Notes: a model not told the origin generated them from the sequence alone. Shown: positions 23,982-33,785, counted from the stretch's first letter. The stretch is DNA of 64,000 bases from JAIEOG01 sp964611895 (GCA_964611895.1 CAZTDN010000007.1:30048-94047); one strand, 5' to 3'. A program made the numbers and translations.

Positions 23982-26900
23982 GCTGTTTCCGATAGAACGG
24001 TGTGTAGCGAGGCTGTGCTGCGAGTCCGCCATTCGGATCTCGCAGGGTTAGCAGGGAGCTGTAATACGGATCTCGCTCCAGCACCCCCTCCCAGCGTGTG
24101 CGCATCCACTTGCTCTCCCGTTCCAAGCGTAGTCGATTGACTCCACTTTCATCGCTGCCTCGATTGGCCGATTCCAAATGCACCAAAACCGCATGAGGAG
24201 TCCAAAGATTGCGGTACCCGGCCTCTCGAACTCGCAGACCGAAATCTACGTCATTGTAGGCAATCGCAAGGTCTTTTTCGTTAAACCCGCCAACCTCAAA
24301 GAAAATCGCCTTACGCACGACCAAACACGCTGCTGTTACCGCTGAAACGACTGAGGGTACTTGCAAACGGCAATGAGAGACATTCGAATCACCAGGGGCA
24401 AATCGGTAACGGTGATCCGCCACACCGCCAATCCCCAAGGTAACACCAGCGTGCTGAATCCGCCCATCAGGATACAGCAGCTTGGCTCCTACGCACCCCA
24501 CTCCTCTGCGAGCTGCGAGCGAAACCATTTCATCTAACCATTCCGAACTCACCATTTCCAAGTCGTTGTTTAAGAGCGCAAGAAACTGCCCTTGCGCTGC
24601 GCGTGCCCCCAGGTTGATCAGCGCGGAAAAGTTGAACTCTGCCTCATGGCGCAAAATACGAATCCGAGGATCGGATTTAAGCTCTCGAAAATACGCAAGG
24701 GTGGACGGGTCCGTGGATTGGTTGTCCAAGATAATCAATTCCCAGTTTGGATACTGAGTAGTCTCCCGCAATCCTCGGACCACACCCTGCAAAAGATCTT
24801 TGCGATCACGCGTCGGAATTAACACCGATACCAAGGGCGCTGGGGACGGCAGCTGAAATCGAACCCGATGTGTAAAACCGTACCCAGGCTCTACATGGAC
24901 ACTTTCGCCCCTGCGCGAGTAGTACTCCCGAATGGCGTTCCGAGCGCGCTCGTGAGCATAGGACTTTTGATTTTCGGAGAGAGCAACGGAGCCAGGGATG
25001 GCGCGCCAATGGTACAAGACTTCAGGAACATGACGAATGCGTTCCGGTGAAGTCTGTTCACTAAAACGGAGCACCAAATCATAATCCTGACTGCCTTCAA
25101 AACCCTTACGAAAACCACCGATTTTGCGCAGCAGGGAAGTGCGGTAAACACCCAAATGCGAAATATAATTTTGAGCGGTAAGAAGTTCTGGGTTCCAACC
25201 AGCCTTGAAATGCGGATCAAAGCGCCGACCAAAAATATCGATCTTATCCTCATCAGAATAGATTAAGTCGAGATCGGGTTTAAGGGTGATTTCTTGCGCG
25301 ACTACCGCTAAAGCGTGCGACGCAAGCTCATCATCGTGATCCAATAAAACGCAAAAAGTTCCCGTGGCTAGACCGAGCGCTGAGTTTGAAGCCTCAGAAA
25401 TATGCCCATTCTGGGTACGCCGAACAACCTTGATCCGAGAGTCTTTCCGACTGTACTCCTCCAAGACGCGCACCACGTCTGAGGTAGACGCATCGTCCGC
25501 AATACAGAGTTCCCAATAGGGATAAATTTGATTCACTACCGACTCAATCGCTCTTCTTAGCCAGGCCTCTGGGGAGTTGAATACGGGCAGCAATATCGAA
25601 AACACCAAAGGCGAATCTATTTTTTTCACCCAGGCTTCGATACTCTTGCGATCGGAACTAGTCAGGGCGCCCTGATTCTGGAGCCAGGCTCCGTACGCAT
25701 CCACAACTGGGATATTGAGCTCTGCCCGCAAGTAGGCAGGACGTAGGAGCCGTGCCCAACGAGCCCAGGGCAGAGATCTCAACGCCGCCTCGAATCGGCT
25801 GATGCGTCGAACGCGGATTCGAGGTTCAGCCAGCGAACGAACGCCGATTAATACCAAGCTTTCGATAGAAACCCCTGTCTTGAGAACAAGGTGATTTTGA
25901 GGGATTCGAATTTCTTGCTGCGTAAACTGTCCATCCACCCGAAAACCGAAGCGGATCGAAAGCGGCCCGGGTGTCCCAATACACTTAAGCAGCAACCAGC
26001 CTTTGGGAAAAACTGTGCAACCCGCCGTGAACTCGCCTTCGTTACCGGCGCTGATGGTTCTTAGAACCAGAGGACGAAAAAAAAAAGCGCTCTGTTGGAG
26101 AGCCGCTGAGGCGTTTTTCACTTTCCGGTACACCCGGCGCAAAAATGCTCCCGCCCTGGGAATTGCCAGAACCCGCCTTCGAATGGCCTTGCTTAGGCGA
26201 TGTAAAGTCCAACGCGGTTGTGGGGATCGCAATGCCGATTCCACCGCGGGAACCCGAGGCAGCACACTCGGACCCAACGCCTGATGAAACAGCCCTTTTA
26301 GCTGAGCATAATGATGCGCCTTATCCCCGCGCGTCACAGCCGCCTGCATTGCGGCTTCTCTTTGAAGGTCACCCTCTAAATCGGGAGTTACTCTCAACGC
26401 CGAACAGGTCTGGTGGTAAAAAACGGCAAAGCTCGGAAAAGGCGCCCCTTTAGTAAACACCACTTGCTCGCGAACCAAGTTAAAGACATTGCGCAGGACA
26501 AACCAGCTCGGCCTCATAGGGCCTTTAAGGTTCCACTCCTGATCAAAAAGGGAAAATCCTTCCGGGCTCCACCGAGCGTTTGTAAATACCGCATCGACGG
26601 CTGGACCACGCCCCAAACTCCAGCGCAAGAAATCCGACCATAGACTTTGAAATCGTTCCCAATCCTGAAAATACGCATGACGTGCAAAGAGCAGACGCAG
26701 GGAAACCCCTTTAGCTGCCGCTTCACTTGGAATAGATGTCCACTGCAGATCACCTACGCCCTCGACAGAGTACATTTTGCAAGTCTCGTCTGAACTCTGA
26801 AGGCGTTTGGAGATAGAAACGCCTCCGGGGCTAGAGACGGAAAACACCGTAGCCGTTGCGTCCCGACGTCCCTGACCATAGTGCCAAGCAAATTCCTCGC

Positions 26901-27843
26901 GCTCGATCTGTGCCCTCAGTAAACGCTCCCGAATCGGAGAATTGGATTCACTTCCCACAAATAAAAAGGAGTTTGAGAAGTCAGCAAGCAATCCTGCGCG
27001 GCTTAGGTTGTCCGCCGCCAACGAGTCGGGGAAATACTTGATAAGTGGGTACCCCAAGTAATCCCGATACGGCTCCACGGTCGCCAACTCAGCTGCCAGA
27101 TCCGGCGCCTTCTCAAAAAGCGGCTCGCTCACTACGGTCGTCGGTACTTTATAGTCTGGAAACGGGTAGTAGCGATCTACCTGGCCAAACCCAGCTCGAT
27201 TCAGCAGCTCGGTGAGCTCCTTTTTGGAAAATGTGCGCGGTGTCGGCGAATCTGGGTAGCCTACGATTCCGTCAAACAGCGTCGCACGGTGATCTTCGGC
27301 AGCTCCTGACCAGTATTTGAGGCCCAGGGCGTTTTCGATGGCAACCACCAGAACTCCGCCCGGTTTAAGAAACTGCCGACAATGTTTGAGCAACCATAGA
27401 TGGGAAGACCCCTCTGCCCGTTTGAGAAACAGCTCGGAATACTCCAAAACTCCGATGAGACAAACCACATCGAAACGGCGTTCAGTCTGAAAAGACTCAA
27501 AATTTCGGACCTCGCCATCCCAATTACCCAGTCCCGCTAGACGTTCCCTCAACACCTCGAAGCGGGGCTGAGTCCCCTCCACGACGTAAAGAGACCGGGC
27601 TTTTTCCGCCAACAGGCGGGAAACCGCGCCCATTCCGGCACCCAATTCGAGAACATCCATGCCTGAAAAGTCGAAGGGCCGAAGTAAATTGGCACGTTCC
27701 GGACAAAGATGGTATCGAATCGGCCAAGCCTGCGAGTAATACTCCGAGGCAATTGCGTGTTGCGAGCTTCTGTCGGAAGCCTGGCGAATGAGGCGGAGAA
27801 TCTGCCCTTCTACTTCTTGGCCGTCTGAATAGTCGATGTCCAT
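23908..27843 (-). CDS. Large methyltransferase plus double GT2 glycosyltransferase
   Basis: The 1311-residue protein has an N-terminal class I SAM methyltransferase (VLELGAGMGAVSRLLAEK near residues 65-82, LKPGGVLVVAIENA). A middle region (~250-740) of uncertain fold includes a beta-rich segment (~590-690). Two GT2 domains follow: ~746-965 (FSILLPVFNSPEAW, CIADDASTSD, LLDHDDELASH) and ~1001-1245 (VSVLIPTRDRKDLL, ILDNQSTD, LNNDLEMV, AYNDVDFGLRVREAGY). Proteins of this form build or cap long O-chains, combining chain-end methylation with transfer. The last ~45 residues overlap the convergent lipoprotein gene and lack a recognisable domain. Confidence 0.85.
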   Translation of the reverse strand: MDIDYSDGQEVEGQILRLIRQASDRSSQHAIASEYYSQAWPIRYHLCPERANLLRPFDFSGMDVLELGAGMGAVSRLLAEKARSLYVVEGTQPRFEVLRERLAGLGNWDGEVRNFESFQTERRFDVVCLIGVLEYSELFLKRAEGSSHLWLLKHCRQFLKPGGVLVVAIENALGLKYWSGAAEDHRATLFDGIVGYPDSPTPRTFSKKELTELLNRAGFGQVDRYYPFPDYKVPTTVVSEPLFEKAPDLAAELATVEPYRDYLGYPLIKYFPDSLAADNLSRAGLLADFSNSFLFVGSESNSPIRERLLRAQIEREEFAWHYGQGRRDATATVFSVSSPGGVSISKRLQSSDETCKMYSVEGVGDLQWTSIPSEAAAKGVSLRLLFARHAYFQDWERFQSLWSDFLRWSLGRGPAVDAVFTNARWSPEGFSLFDQEWNLKGPMRPSWFVLRNVFNLVREQVVFTKGAPFPSFAVFYHQTCSALRVTPDLEGDLQREAAMQAAVTRGDKAHHYAQLKGLFHQALGPSVLPRVPAVESALRSPQPRWTLHRLSKAIRRRVLAIPRAGAFLRRVYRKVKNASAALQQSAFFFRPLVLRTISAGNEGEFTAGCTVFPKGWLLLKCIGTPGPLSIRFGFRVDGQFTQQEIRIPQNHLVLKTGVSIESLVLIGVRSLAEPRIRVRRISRFEAALRSLPWARWARLLRPAYLRAELNIPVVDAYGAWLQNQGALTSSDRKSIEAWVKKIDSPLVFSILLPVFNSPEAWLRRAIESVVNQIYPYWELCIADDASTSDVVRVLEEYSRKDSRIKVVRRTQNGHISEASNSALGLATGTFCVLLDHDDELASHALAVVAQEITLKPDLDLIYSDEDKIDIFGRRFDPHFKAGWNPELLTAQNYISHLGVYRTSLLRKIGGFRKGFEGSQDYDLVLRFSEQTSPERIRHVPEVLYHWRAIPGSVALSENQKSYAHERARNAIREYYSRRGESVHVEPGYGFTHRVRFQLPSPAPLVSVLIPTRDRKDLLQGVVRGLRETTQYPNWELIILDNQSTDPSTLAYFRELKSDPRIRILRHEAEFNFSALINLGARAAQGQFLALLNNDLEMVSSEWLDEMVSLAARRGVGCVGAKLLYPDGRIQHAGVTLGIGGVADHRYRFAPGDSNVSHCRLQVPSVVSAVTAACLVVRKAIFFEVGGFNEKDLAIAYNDVDFGLRVREAGYRNLWTPHAVLVHLESANRGSDESGVNRLRLERESKWMRTRWEGVLERDPYYSSLLTLRDPNGGLAAQPRYTPFYRKQPTTGTTSPSYSSFDKKAARPTAWT

Positions 27844-27883
27844 GAGTCCCTTGGGGTTAAACTACCCGCCGGGCAGGCTACCC

Positions 27884-27889
27884 TTGACA
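27884..27889 (+). promoter_or_regulatory. Perfect -35 TTGACA upstream of glmS
   Basis: TTGACA lies 33 bp before the glmS ATG. No good -10 follows: at 18 bp spacing the hexamer is GAAGAT. If real, transcription would start almost at the ATG. Confidence 0.3.
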
Positions 27890-27921
27890 GTAGCAAATCC
27901 GCAACTGGAAGATGGGCTGTC

Positions 27922-29796
27922 ATGTGCGGAATCATTGGATATATCGGCAATAAAGACCCCAAGGGGATCTTACTCGACGGGTTGAAACACCTGGAATACC
28001 GGGGGTATGACTCTGCTGGCATCGCGGTATTGGAGCCCCAGGAGGTACAGCTATTTCGGTGCGAGGGGCGCATCCGTAGCCTGGAGGACCTCCTGGGCGA
28101 CCGAAGTTTTGAAGGCACATTGGGAATAGGCCACACTCGCTGGGCCACCCACGGAGCTCCCACAGAAACCAATGCCCACCCCCATAGAGTGGGAGCGATC
28201 ACCCTAGTTCACAACGGGATCATCGAAAATTACATGGAGTTGCGCGCTCGTTTGCAGGCGTTGGGGCGGGCCTTTACCAGTGATACCGACTCTGAAATAG
28301 TCGCCCATCTTTTTGATGCGGAAGTGCAACAGGGCAAGAGCTTGCGCGAAGCCGTGGCGACTATTGTTCCTCAACTCAAGGGTTCCTATGCGTTTGTGGT
28401 TTTCAGTGACCGCGAGCCCGATAAAATACTGGGCGTGCGGGATGGCGCTCCATTATTGCTCGGTTTAGGAGAGGGCGAAAACTTTATAGCTTCGGACGTT
28501 CAGGCTATTTTGCACCAAACCAAGAAAATTATTTATTTGAAGAATCATCAGTTGGCTATTTGCACTCGGGATGGCGTTGAGGTTACCGACACCCAAGGAA
28601 GAAAAGAGTCTGTCGAAGTTAAGACCATTTCATGGAATGCCGAGCAAATGGAAAAAGCGGGATACCGCCATTACATGCTCAAAGAAATCCACGAGCAACC
28701 CGAAGCGATTGCTCATACGATCGATGAAAACGTTGACCACGCAAGAGGCATCGTTTCACTGCAGGCATTAACCTATACCGCTGAAGAGCTGCGCCGCTTT
28801 CGGAGGATAAGCATTGTGGCCTGCGGAACTGCTCGCCACGCTGCCTTAGTGGGGCAGTATTATTTCGAACGTTATGCCAAAATCCCTGTGACTGTGGATT
28901 TCGGATCCGAGTTTCGTTACCGCAACGCGATCCTTGGTCCTGAAGACCTGTTAATCTTGGTTTCGCAGTCTGGGGAAACTGCCGACACTCTTGCGGCGCT
29001 CCAAGAAGGCAAGAACCAGAAAGTTTCCACTCTATCTATTTGTAATGTTCGAGAGAGCAGCCTTACCCGTGACGCCGACCAAGTCATTTATACGAATGCA
29101 GGGCCTGAGATTGGTGTAGCATCGACAAAAGCATTTACTACCCAACTCACGGTTCTCTACATGCTGGCAGTTCAAATGGGCCATGCTCGGGGTTCTTTGA
29201 GCTCAGATTACGCGCAAGAACTGACTCAAGATCTTTTGGGTTTACCCATCCTCGTTGGAGCAGCTCTCGAGCAAGCAAAAACGATAGAAGAGTTGGCAAA
29301 ACAGTTTTTAGACCTGCCGTTTTTCTTTTATATGGGCCGAGACGCGCAGTACCCTATTGCGTTAGAAGGTGCGCTGAAGCTTAAAGAAATCAGCTATGCA
29401 CACGCGGAAGGTTATCCAGCAGGAGAGCTCAAACATGGGCCGATCGCCTTGATCGATCGCTCTACTGCTATCATGGCATTAGCGCCGAGCGACCTTGCGA
29501 CTCAACGTGGCCCTGTTGAAATGAATCATACCTCTAGGCTTTTGTACGAAAAAATGATGAGCAACCTCCAAGTCGTTAAAAGCCGTGGCGGAAAAATCGC
29601 AGGTTTTGTGACTCAGGGGGACTCCCACTTTGTAAACGAATCTGAGTTTTCTATTCAAGTTCCGAGCGCACCCTGGGGAATAAATCCGATCTTATTCACT
29701 ATTCCCATGCAGTTGTTCGCTTATTATATGGCTCTGCACCGTGGTACTGACGTCGACAAACCGCGGAACCTGGCCAAAAGCGTTACCGTGGAATAA
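27922..29796 (+). CDS. glmS: Glutamine--fructose-6-phosphate aminotransferase (GlmS)
   Basis: The 624-residue enzyme starts MCGIIGYIG, giving the N-terminal nucleophile Cys after Met removal, with the GHTRWATHG and HNGIIENY motifs of the glutaminase domain (1-~240). Two SIS domains follow (ACGTARHAALVGQYY, SQSGETADTLAAL, STKAFTTQL) and the conserved C-terminus DKPRNLAKSVTVE. It makes glucosamine-6-phosphate, feeding UDP-GlcNAc into peptidoglycan, lipid A and the pseB pathway in this window. No glmS ribozyme-like leader is visible in the 78-bp gap. It ends five bases from the convergent gmhA gene. Confidence 0.97.
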   Translation: MCGIIGYIGNKDPKGILLDGLKHLEYRGYDSAGIAVLEPQEVQLFRCEGRIRSLEDLLGDRSFEGTLGIGHTRWATHGAPTETNAHPHRVGAITLVHNGIIENYMELRARLQALGRAFTSDTDSEIVAHLFDAEVQQGKSLREAVATIVPQLKGSYAFVVFSDREPDKILGVRDGAPLLLGLGEGENFIASDVQAILHQTKKIIYLKNHQLAICTRDGVEVTDTQGRKESVEVKTISWNAEQMEKAGYRHYMLKEIHEQPEAIAHTIDENVDHARGIVSLQALTYTAEELRRFRRISIVACGTARHAALVGQYYFERYAKIPVTVDFGSEFRYRNAILGPEDLLILVSQSGETADTLAALQEGKNQKVSTLSICNVRESSLTRDADQVIYTNAGPEIGVASTKAFTTQLTVLYMLAVQMGHARGSLSSDYAQELTQDLLGLPILVGAALEQAKTIEELAKQFLDLPFFFYMGRDAQYPIALEGALKLKEISYAHAEGYPAGELKHGPIALIDRSTAIMALAPSDLATQRGPVEMNHTSRLLYEKMMSNLQVVKSRGGKIAGFVTQGDSHFVNESEFSIQVPSAPWGINPILFTIPMQLFAYYMALHRGTDVDKPRNLAKSVTVE

Positions 29797-29801
29797 AAAA
29801 C

Positions 29802-30386
29802 CTATCCAAAAAGTTCTGTTTCTACGCAGCCGCAAAGGGTGTGATAGAGGACCATGTGTACTTCTTGAATCTGGCTGGTTTCCGAGCCTGGGGCAATGAC
29901 ACAGTAATCCGCGAGTTCACGCACGATGCCTCCCGAATGCCCCGAAAAAACGATTGAAGGAACCCCGAGCTGCTTGCACGTCTCTAGTGCGCGAACAATA
30001 TTGCGGGACTGTCCGCTCGTCGTCAAAGCGAGAAAAGCATCGCTCGAAGTGGCCTTGCCTTGAAGCTGGCGCGCGAACAGCTCCTCAAAACCAAAATCAT
30101 TTCCAATCGCCGTAAGAGTCGATGTATCCACGGTCAGCGCTTCTGCAGGCATAGGAGCCCTGGGTTTAGCAAGCTTGGCGACAAACTCCGCAGCTAGATG
30201 CTGTGCGTCTGCAGCCGATCCCCCGTTGCCAGCAATATAAAGGCGCCCACCATTGCGATAAACTTTGACCAAAAGTTCAATGGCAGCCCCAAACGCCTGC
30301 AGGTCGGAATCCCTATGAAGCATGGCGGTTTTTGCTTCAATTGAAGCGTTGAGATTTGCCTGTAGTTTTTTGATGAACTTTTCCAT
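29802..30386 (-). CDS. gmhA: Sedoheptulose-7-phosphate isomerase
   Basis: This SIS-domain protein of 194 residues has GNGGSAADAQHLAAEF, ALTTSGQSRNIVRAL and HMVLYHTLCGCVE, the GmhA pattern. It converts sedoheptulose-7-phosphate to D-glycero-D-manno-heptose-7-phosphate, the first step of ADP-heptose synthesis for LPS core or heptose-containing glycans. A GTG at 30392 would overlap the previous stop (TAGTG), while ATG at 30386 sits in a weak AGTGGAT context; ATG is chosen, but both are possible. It is the last gene of the LPS operon. Confidence 0.93.
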   Translation of the reverse strand: MEKFIKKLQANLNASIEAKTAMLHRDSDLQAFGAAIELLVKVYRNGGRLYIAGNGGSAADAQHLAAEFVAKLAKPRAPMPAEALTVDTSTLTAIGNDFGFEELFARQLQGKATSSDAFLALTTSGQSRNIVRALETCKQLGVPSIVFSGHSGGIVRELADYCVIAPGSETSQIQEVHMVLYHTLCGCVETELFG

Positions 30387-30391
30387 ATCCA

Positions 30392-32149
30392 CTAAGCGTT
30401 ATCTCTCGCCGGGATCACTCGGATCAACTGCTTTTTTATCCATGGCTTGATCGGGTTCAACCACCGCGAATACTTACGGAAAAACGCTCGAAAAACCTGC
30501 TCCAAACTGGCTTTCACAGAGAGGTCCGCTCCTGGCACTCGGTTTATTCCAAAATCCGATCGGAGCATCTTTTGTAAAATATCGGGGTAGTCCCTCTCGA
30601 TGCTGACTTCTTCCCAGTATTCGTAAGTTGCTTTACCACGCGAAGCCCCCTCGGCATGTCTGCCAAAATAGTTTCCCAAGTACAGGTTCTGCTTTCCACG
30701 CCGAACGGCCTCAAAACAAAAAGCCACATCTCCGAACCCATTAACACAATCTGTCTCTCGTAACCCTCCAACGGCATCAAACGTCTGCCGGGACACCATG
30801 CAGGCAGCAAAAGTATTTGCATAAACGCTGTGGACCCGAGCACTGAGAACATCGGAAGCGTGGGAGTTTCCAATACGCACCAAGCGCGCACCACCACCGA
30901 ACCAACCGCGAATGCCAGCATGTTGCACACGCCTTTCATCAAAACGCAGTTGAATCCCCACAGTACCGATCCCTGGGTACAGCGCCCAACGAGCCCAATT
31001 AGCAAGATCGACAGACTCGAGTTCTACATCGTTGTTTAGAAATAAAACCGCTTCTGTTTGTACATACTCTCGCACCGCCCAGTTGTTCATCCGGTTAAAA
31101 TGAAAACACCCCGGAAATGAGACCAATCTCACTGGAACTTCAAACGTCGAAAGCATCGCCTCCACTTGAGCGCGCTCGGCAAGATCGGAACCGTTATCCA
31201 CTAAAATGACTTCCAGTACGACGCCAGACCGATTTTCTATCAATCGTCTTAAGCAATTCAATGTCAGCTGGGCTTTATCCCTAAAGCAAATTACCGCTGT
31301 GACGCGGGGGAGCTCGGGAATAGCTGGTGAGACCCGAATCTGTCGATCTGCAGCCCTTTCAACTTTCAACGAGAGCATCGCCCGACTCAATGCTCGATTA
31401 AGCGCGAGCAAAAGCGGTTCATCGGGAATATCCCAAACACGACTTTGCAAACGGTAGTAAAGATACAAAGGCACCAGACGCAGTGGGGACGAGAGCCCTG
31501 CCAACAACAGAGCGAGGTGTTCGTCTTGACCACTGAGCAGTGGCTCAAACTCAGGTAAAACTGAGCGTTCCACAACCCAAAAACGTCCCACCCCATTCCA
31601 GTGCAATTGGGTGGGCAAACTCCAAGGGGCTTTCGATAAAAAATCGAGGAGGCGCTTACCCTTCCAATGCAGGGTAACCTCGTGGGTAAAAAATCCTTTT
31701 GCAGATTCGTCCCGGTTGATTTCCCAGGCCATTTGATAGAGGGCCGCTGGGCTAAGAACATCACCAACGCCGACAACCCCCACCCACCCAGATTCTATGT
31801 GGCCCAACGCAGTGTTTTTGGCTTTCCATGCTGGGGTGCCCTCAGGCACAGCGACAAATTGAAAGCGCGGGTCGTCAGGCAGCCTGTTTGGAACATGACC
31901 GACAAAAAGTACCCGCCAATTCGAGTAGGACTGCAATAACAGGCTTTCCCAAGTGCGTTCCGCTGCCACGGATCCACCGGGAGTTTCATCGATGGCGATG
32001 AGGTTAAAAGTGGGGTTGCATGCAAACAGCCCACTCCGGGAACGCTGCTCCTGGATTTTTTCAAAAAACTCCGCGGGGCATTCGGAACGGCCCAAGGTGG
32101 CCCAAGGGAAACGCGCGAGCCATTTAGGCTTAGGGAGTAAGTTCGACAC
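30392..32149 (-). CDS. GT2 family glycosyltransferase (rhamnosyltransferase-like) with N-terminal extra domain
   Basis: A protein of ~585 residues. The C-terminal GT2 domain starts near VTAVICFRDKAQLTLNCL and has VILVDNGSD and LNNDVELESV. The N-terminal half resembles a degenerate GT2 module (FNLIAIDETPGG, VGVGDVLSPAALYQ). It likely extends an O-chain on the cytoplasmic side for the ABC exporter encoded upstream. A longer frame reaches ATG 32197, but GTG 32149 (or TTG 32152) has GGAGGAGG directly upstream inside the end of wzt, and the overlap shrinks from 68 to 20 bases. Confidence 0.82.
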   Translation of the reverse strand: MSNLLPKPKWLARFPWATLGRSECPAEFFEKIQEQRSRSGLFACNPTFNLIAIDETPGGSVAAERTWESLLLQSYSNWRVLFVGHVPNRLPDDPRFQFVAVPEGTPAWKAKNTALGHIESGWVGVVGVGDVLSPAALYQMAWEINRDESAKGFFTHEVTLHWKGKRLLDFLSKAPWSLPTQLHWNGVGRFWVVERSVLPEFEPLLSGQDEHLALLLAGLSSPLRLVPLYLYYRLQSRVWDIPDEPLLLALNRALSRAMLSLKVERAADRQIRVSPAIPELPRVTAVICFRDKAQLTLNCLRRLIENRSGVVLEVILVDNGSDLAERAQVEAMLSTFEVPVRLVSFPGCFHFNRMNNWAVREYVQTEAVLFLNNDVELESVDLANWARWALYPGIGTVGIQLRFDERRVQHAGIRGWFGGGARLVRIGNSHASDVLSARVHSVYANTFAACMVSRQTFDAVGGLRETDCVNGFGDVAFCFEAVRRGKQNLYLGNYFGRHAEGASRGKATYEYWEEVSIERDYPDILQKMLRSDFGINRVPGADLSVKASLEQVFRAFFRKYSRWLNPIKPWIKKQLIRVIPARDNA

Positions 32150-32921
32150 CAACCCCTCCTCCCCGGCGCGAGAGTTCTTGGTAGTAGGCGATGCCATCTT
32201 CGGGTGTCGTATCTGCTTGGATTTTACCGTTTGCTAAAACGATTACACGATTGCAAAAACGCGAAACATACTCCATTTGGTGCGCCACCAAGATGAGAAT
32301 ACGAGATCGGTTTACGAACGCATCGAGACGCCGATTGGCCTTCACGATGAAAGCAGCATCGCCGCCCGCATAGAGTTCATCCAAAATGAGAATATCAGGC
32401 ACGACTTCGGTGGCGATGGTAAAAGCCAGGCGCAAGTGCATTCCCGTTGAATAGTATTTCACGGGCATATCGAGAAAATCCTCTAGTTCGGCAAAAGACA
32501 CGATCGATTGCAACCGATCCCGAATGGTTTGCTTTTTCAGACCAAGTATCGCGCCGTAGAGATAGGCATTGTCACGCCCAGAGAGTTCGGGAATAAATCC
32601 GGCGCCGATTTCGATAAGTGGTGCCAAACGTCCATCCACCCGCAATGTCCCCTCTGTAGGCCGATAAATCCGGCTGATTATTTTGAGCAGAGTGCTTTTT
32701 CCTGCGCCGTTTGGCCCGATGATCCCTAAGCGATCCCCCTCTTTCAAGGAGAGCGATACATCTTTTAGGGCCCAAAAATCCGATCGTGTCGGCGGCCGCG
32801 AAGCGGCCCAGGAGGGCTTGCGAAAAACTCGCATCATTGCTTCTTTGAGATCTCCGCTTGCACCGTGGTATTTGCGAAAACGAAGACTGACTTTGTTTAG
32901 TGTCACCTGCGTGGTTTGCAT
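32130..32921 (-). CDS. wzt: ABC transporter ATP-binding protein for polysaccharide export (Wzt/TagH-like)
   Basis: The 263-residue ATPase has Walker A GPNGAGKSTLLK, the signature region GMHLRLAFTIATEV in place of LSGGQ (typical of Wzt/KpsT/TagH), and Walker B DILILDELYAGGD. It drives export of an undecaprenyl-linked O-chain with the permease encoded just upstream. The chain ends shortly after the ATPase core, so the C-terminal carbohydrate-binding domain of O8/O9-type Wzt is missing. A frame reaches TTG/GTG-type codons to 32993, but ATG 32921 lies 17 bp after the permease stop and starts cleanly with MQTTQVTLNKVSL. Confidence 0.92.
   Translation of the reverse strand: MQTTQVTLNKVSLRFRKYHGASGDLKEAMMRVFRKPSWAASRPPTRSDFWALKDVSLSLKEGDRLGIIGPNGAGKSTLLKIISRIYRPTEGTLRVDGRLAPLIEIGAGFIPELSGRDNAYLYGAILGLKKQTIRDRLQSIVSFAELEDFLDMPVKYYSTGMHLRLAFTIATEVVPDILILDELYAGGDAAFIVKANRRLDAFVNRSRILILVAHQMEYVSRFCNRVIVLANGKIQADTTPEDGIAYYQELSRRGGGVGVELTP
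32153..32164 (-). promoter_or_regulatory. Strong Shine-Dalgarno that sets a non-ATG start
   Basis: On the minus strand GGGGAGGAGGGG is followed immediately by TTG then GTG in the GT2 frame. Two overlapping GGAGG cores sit 5 and 8 bases (or 2 and 5) before these codons, supporting reinitiation at the end of the wzt gene. Confidence 0.7.
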
Positions 32922-32937
32922 GGGTATTTTCTCGAGC

Positions 32938-33729
32938 TCACATGCGAAAAACGAGATCTTCCTCCAAGCCAACAAGTACAAGCACACCGGCACCCAGGCT
33001 TAGACCCGCGGTAGCCACCCCCATGGACCACTCAAAGACTGAGGGAATCGTGCCGTAGTACACCAAGTGGTGAAACAAATTAATCTGCCAGTAGAGCGGG
33101 TTCAATTGAAGATAGGGGAGATAGTTCGCAGGTAGCGCGTTTTCTGGATACAAAATCGGCGTCACAAAATAGAGCAACTGCAAAAAAACAGTGAGCAGAT
33201 AAACAACATCTCTAAAATAGACCGTCGCCACAGCAACAACCATCGACAAACCAAGACCAAATATAAATAGCAACAAAGTCGCCACCGGCACCAACGCAAG
33301 TGTCGCGTGAAAAGGCATTTGTAGGATCAGGCCAATGAGCGTTAGCGCTAGAAACGACAGGCCAAAGTCCAATGCTCTGAGATAGATTTTGGAAAGCGGG
33401 AAGATGATTTTGGGCAGGTAGATCTTCTTTATAAACCCTTCGTTTTCCAGAAGAGAAGACGACGATGCCATCAGAGAACTATGAAAAAAACTCCAAGCTA
33501 TCAGTCCCGAGAATAAATACAGCGTGTAGTCTTTCATACCGCGACCCACAAAATGGGAAAAAACGATCGAAAGTATCGCAAGATTCAGAATCGGATTGAG
33601 TAAAGACCAGAAATACCCCAAAAAAGTGCGCTTGTACTTGAGCTTAAGCTCCCGCGCAAAAAGATTGGAGAGGACTTCACGGTAGCGAATACAATCTTCG
33701 AGGGCGGTACGAATTCGGGTGGTTAGCAT
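32938..33729 (-). CDS. wzm: ABC-2 type polysaccharide exporter permease (Wzm/TagG-like)
   Basis: The 263-residue protein has the ABC-2 permease layout of Wzm/TagG: an amphipathic N-terminus (LFARELKLKYKRTFLGYFW) and six predicted membrane spans, with LNPLYWQINLFHHLVYYG near the last pair. The conserved segment FVTPILYPENALPA before that is typical of the family. It forms the channel with the Wzt ATPase encoded next (17-bp gap) and flips a complete glycan chain to the periplasm. Confidence 0.93.
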   Translation of the reverse strand: MLTTRIRTALEDCIRYREVLSNLFARELKLKYKRTFLGYFWSLLNPILNLAILSIVFSHFVGRGMKDYTLYLFSGLIAWSFFHSSLMASSSSLLENEGFIKKIYLPKIIFPLSKIYLRALDFGLSFLALTLIGLILQMPFHATLALVPVATLLLFIFGLGLSMVVAVATVYFRDVVYLLTVFLQLLYFVTPILYPENALPANYLPYLQLNPLYWQINLFHHLVYYGTIPSVFEWSMGVATAGLSLGAGVLVLVGLEEDLVFRM

Positions 33730-33730
33730 G

Positions 33731-33742
33731 CCTGCCGGCAGG
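33731..33742. repeat. 12-bp perfect palindrome upstream of wzm
   Basis: CCTGCCGGCAGG is its own reverse complement and lies two bases before the wzm ATG on the minus strand, in the 56-bp gap after gmhB. It could fold in the mRNA over the ribosome binding site of wzm or be an operator; chance is not excluded. Confidence 0.4.
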
Positions 33743-33785
33743 ATAAAGCAAATCCCTGCAGAATCAAGGTTGGCAAGCGTTCCGG

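Noticed and set aside
27844..27921. glmS ribozyme or leader riboswitch
   Set aside because: The gap is only 78 bp and shows no matching core; the predicted transcript has almost no leader.
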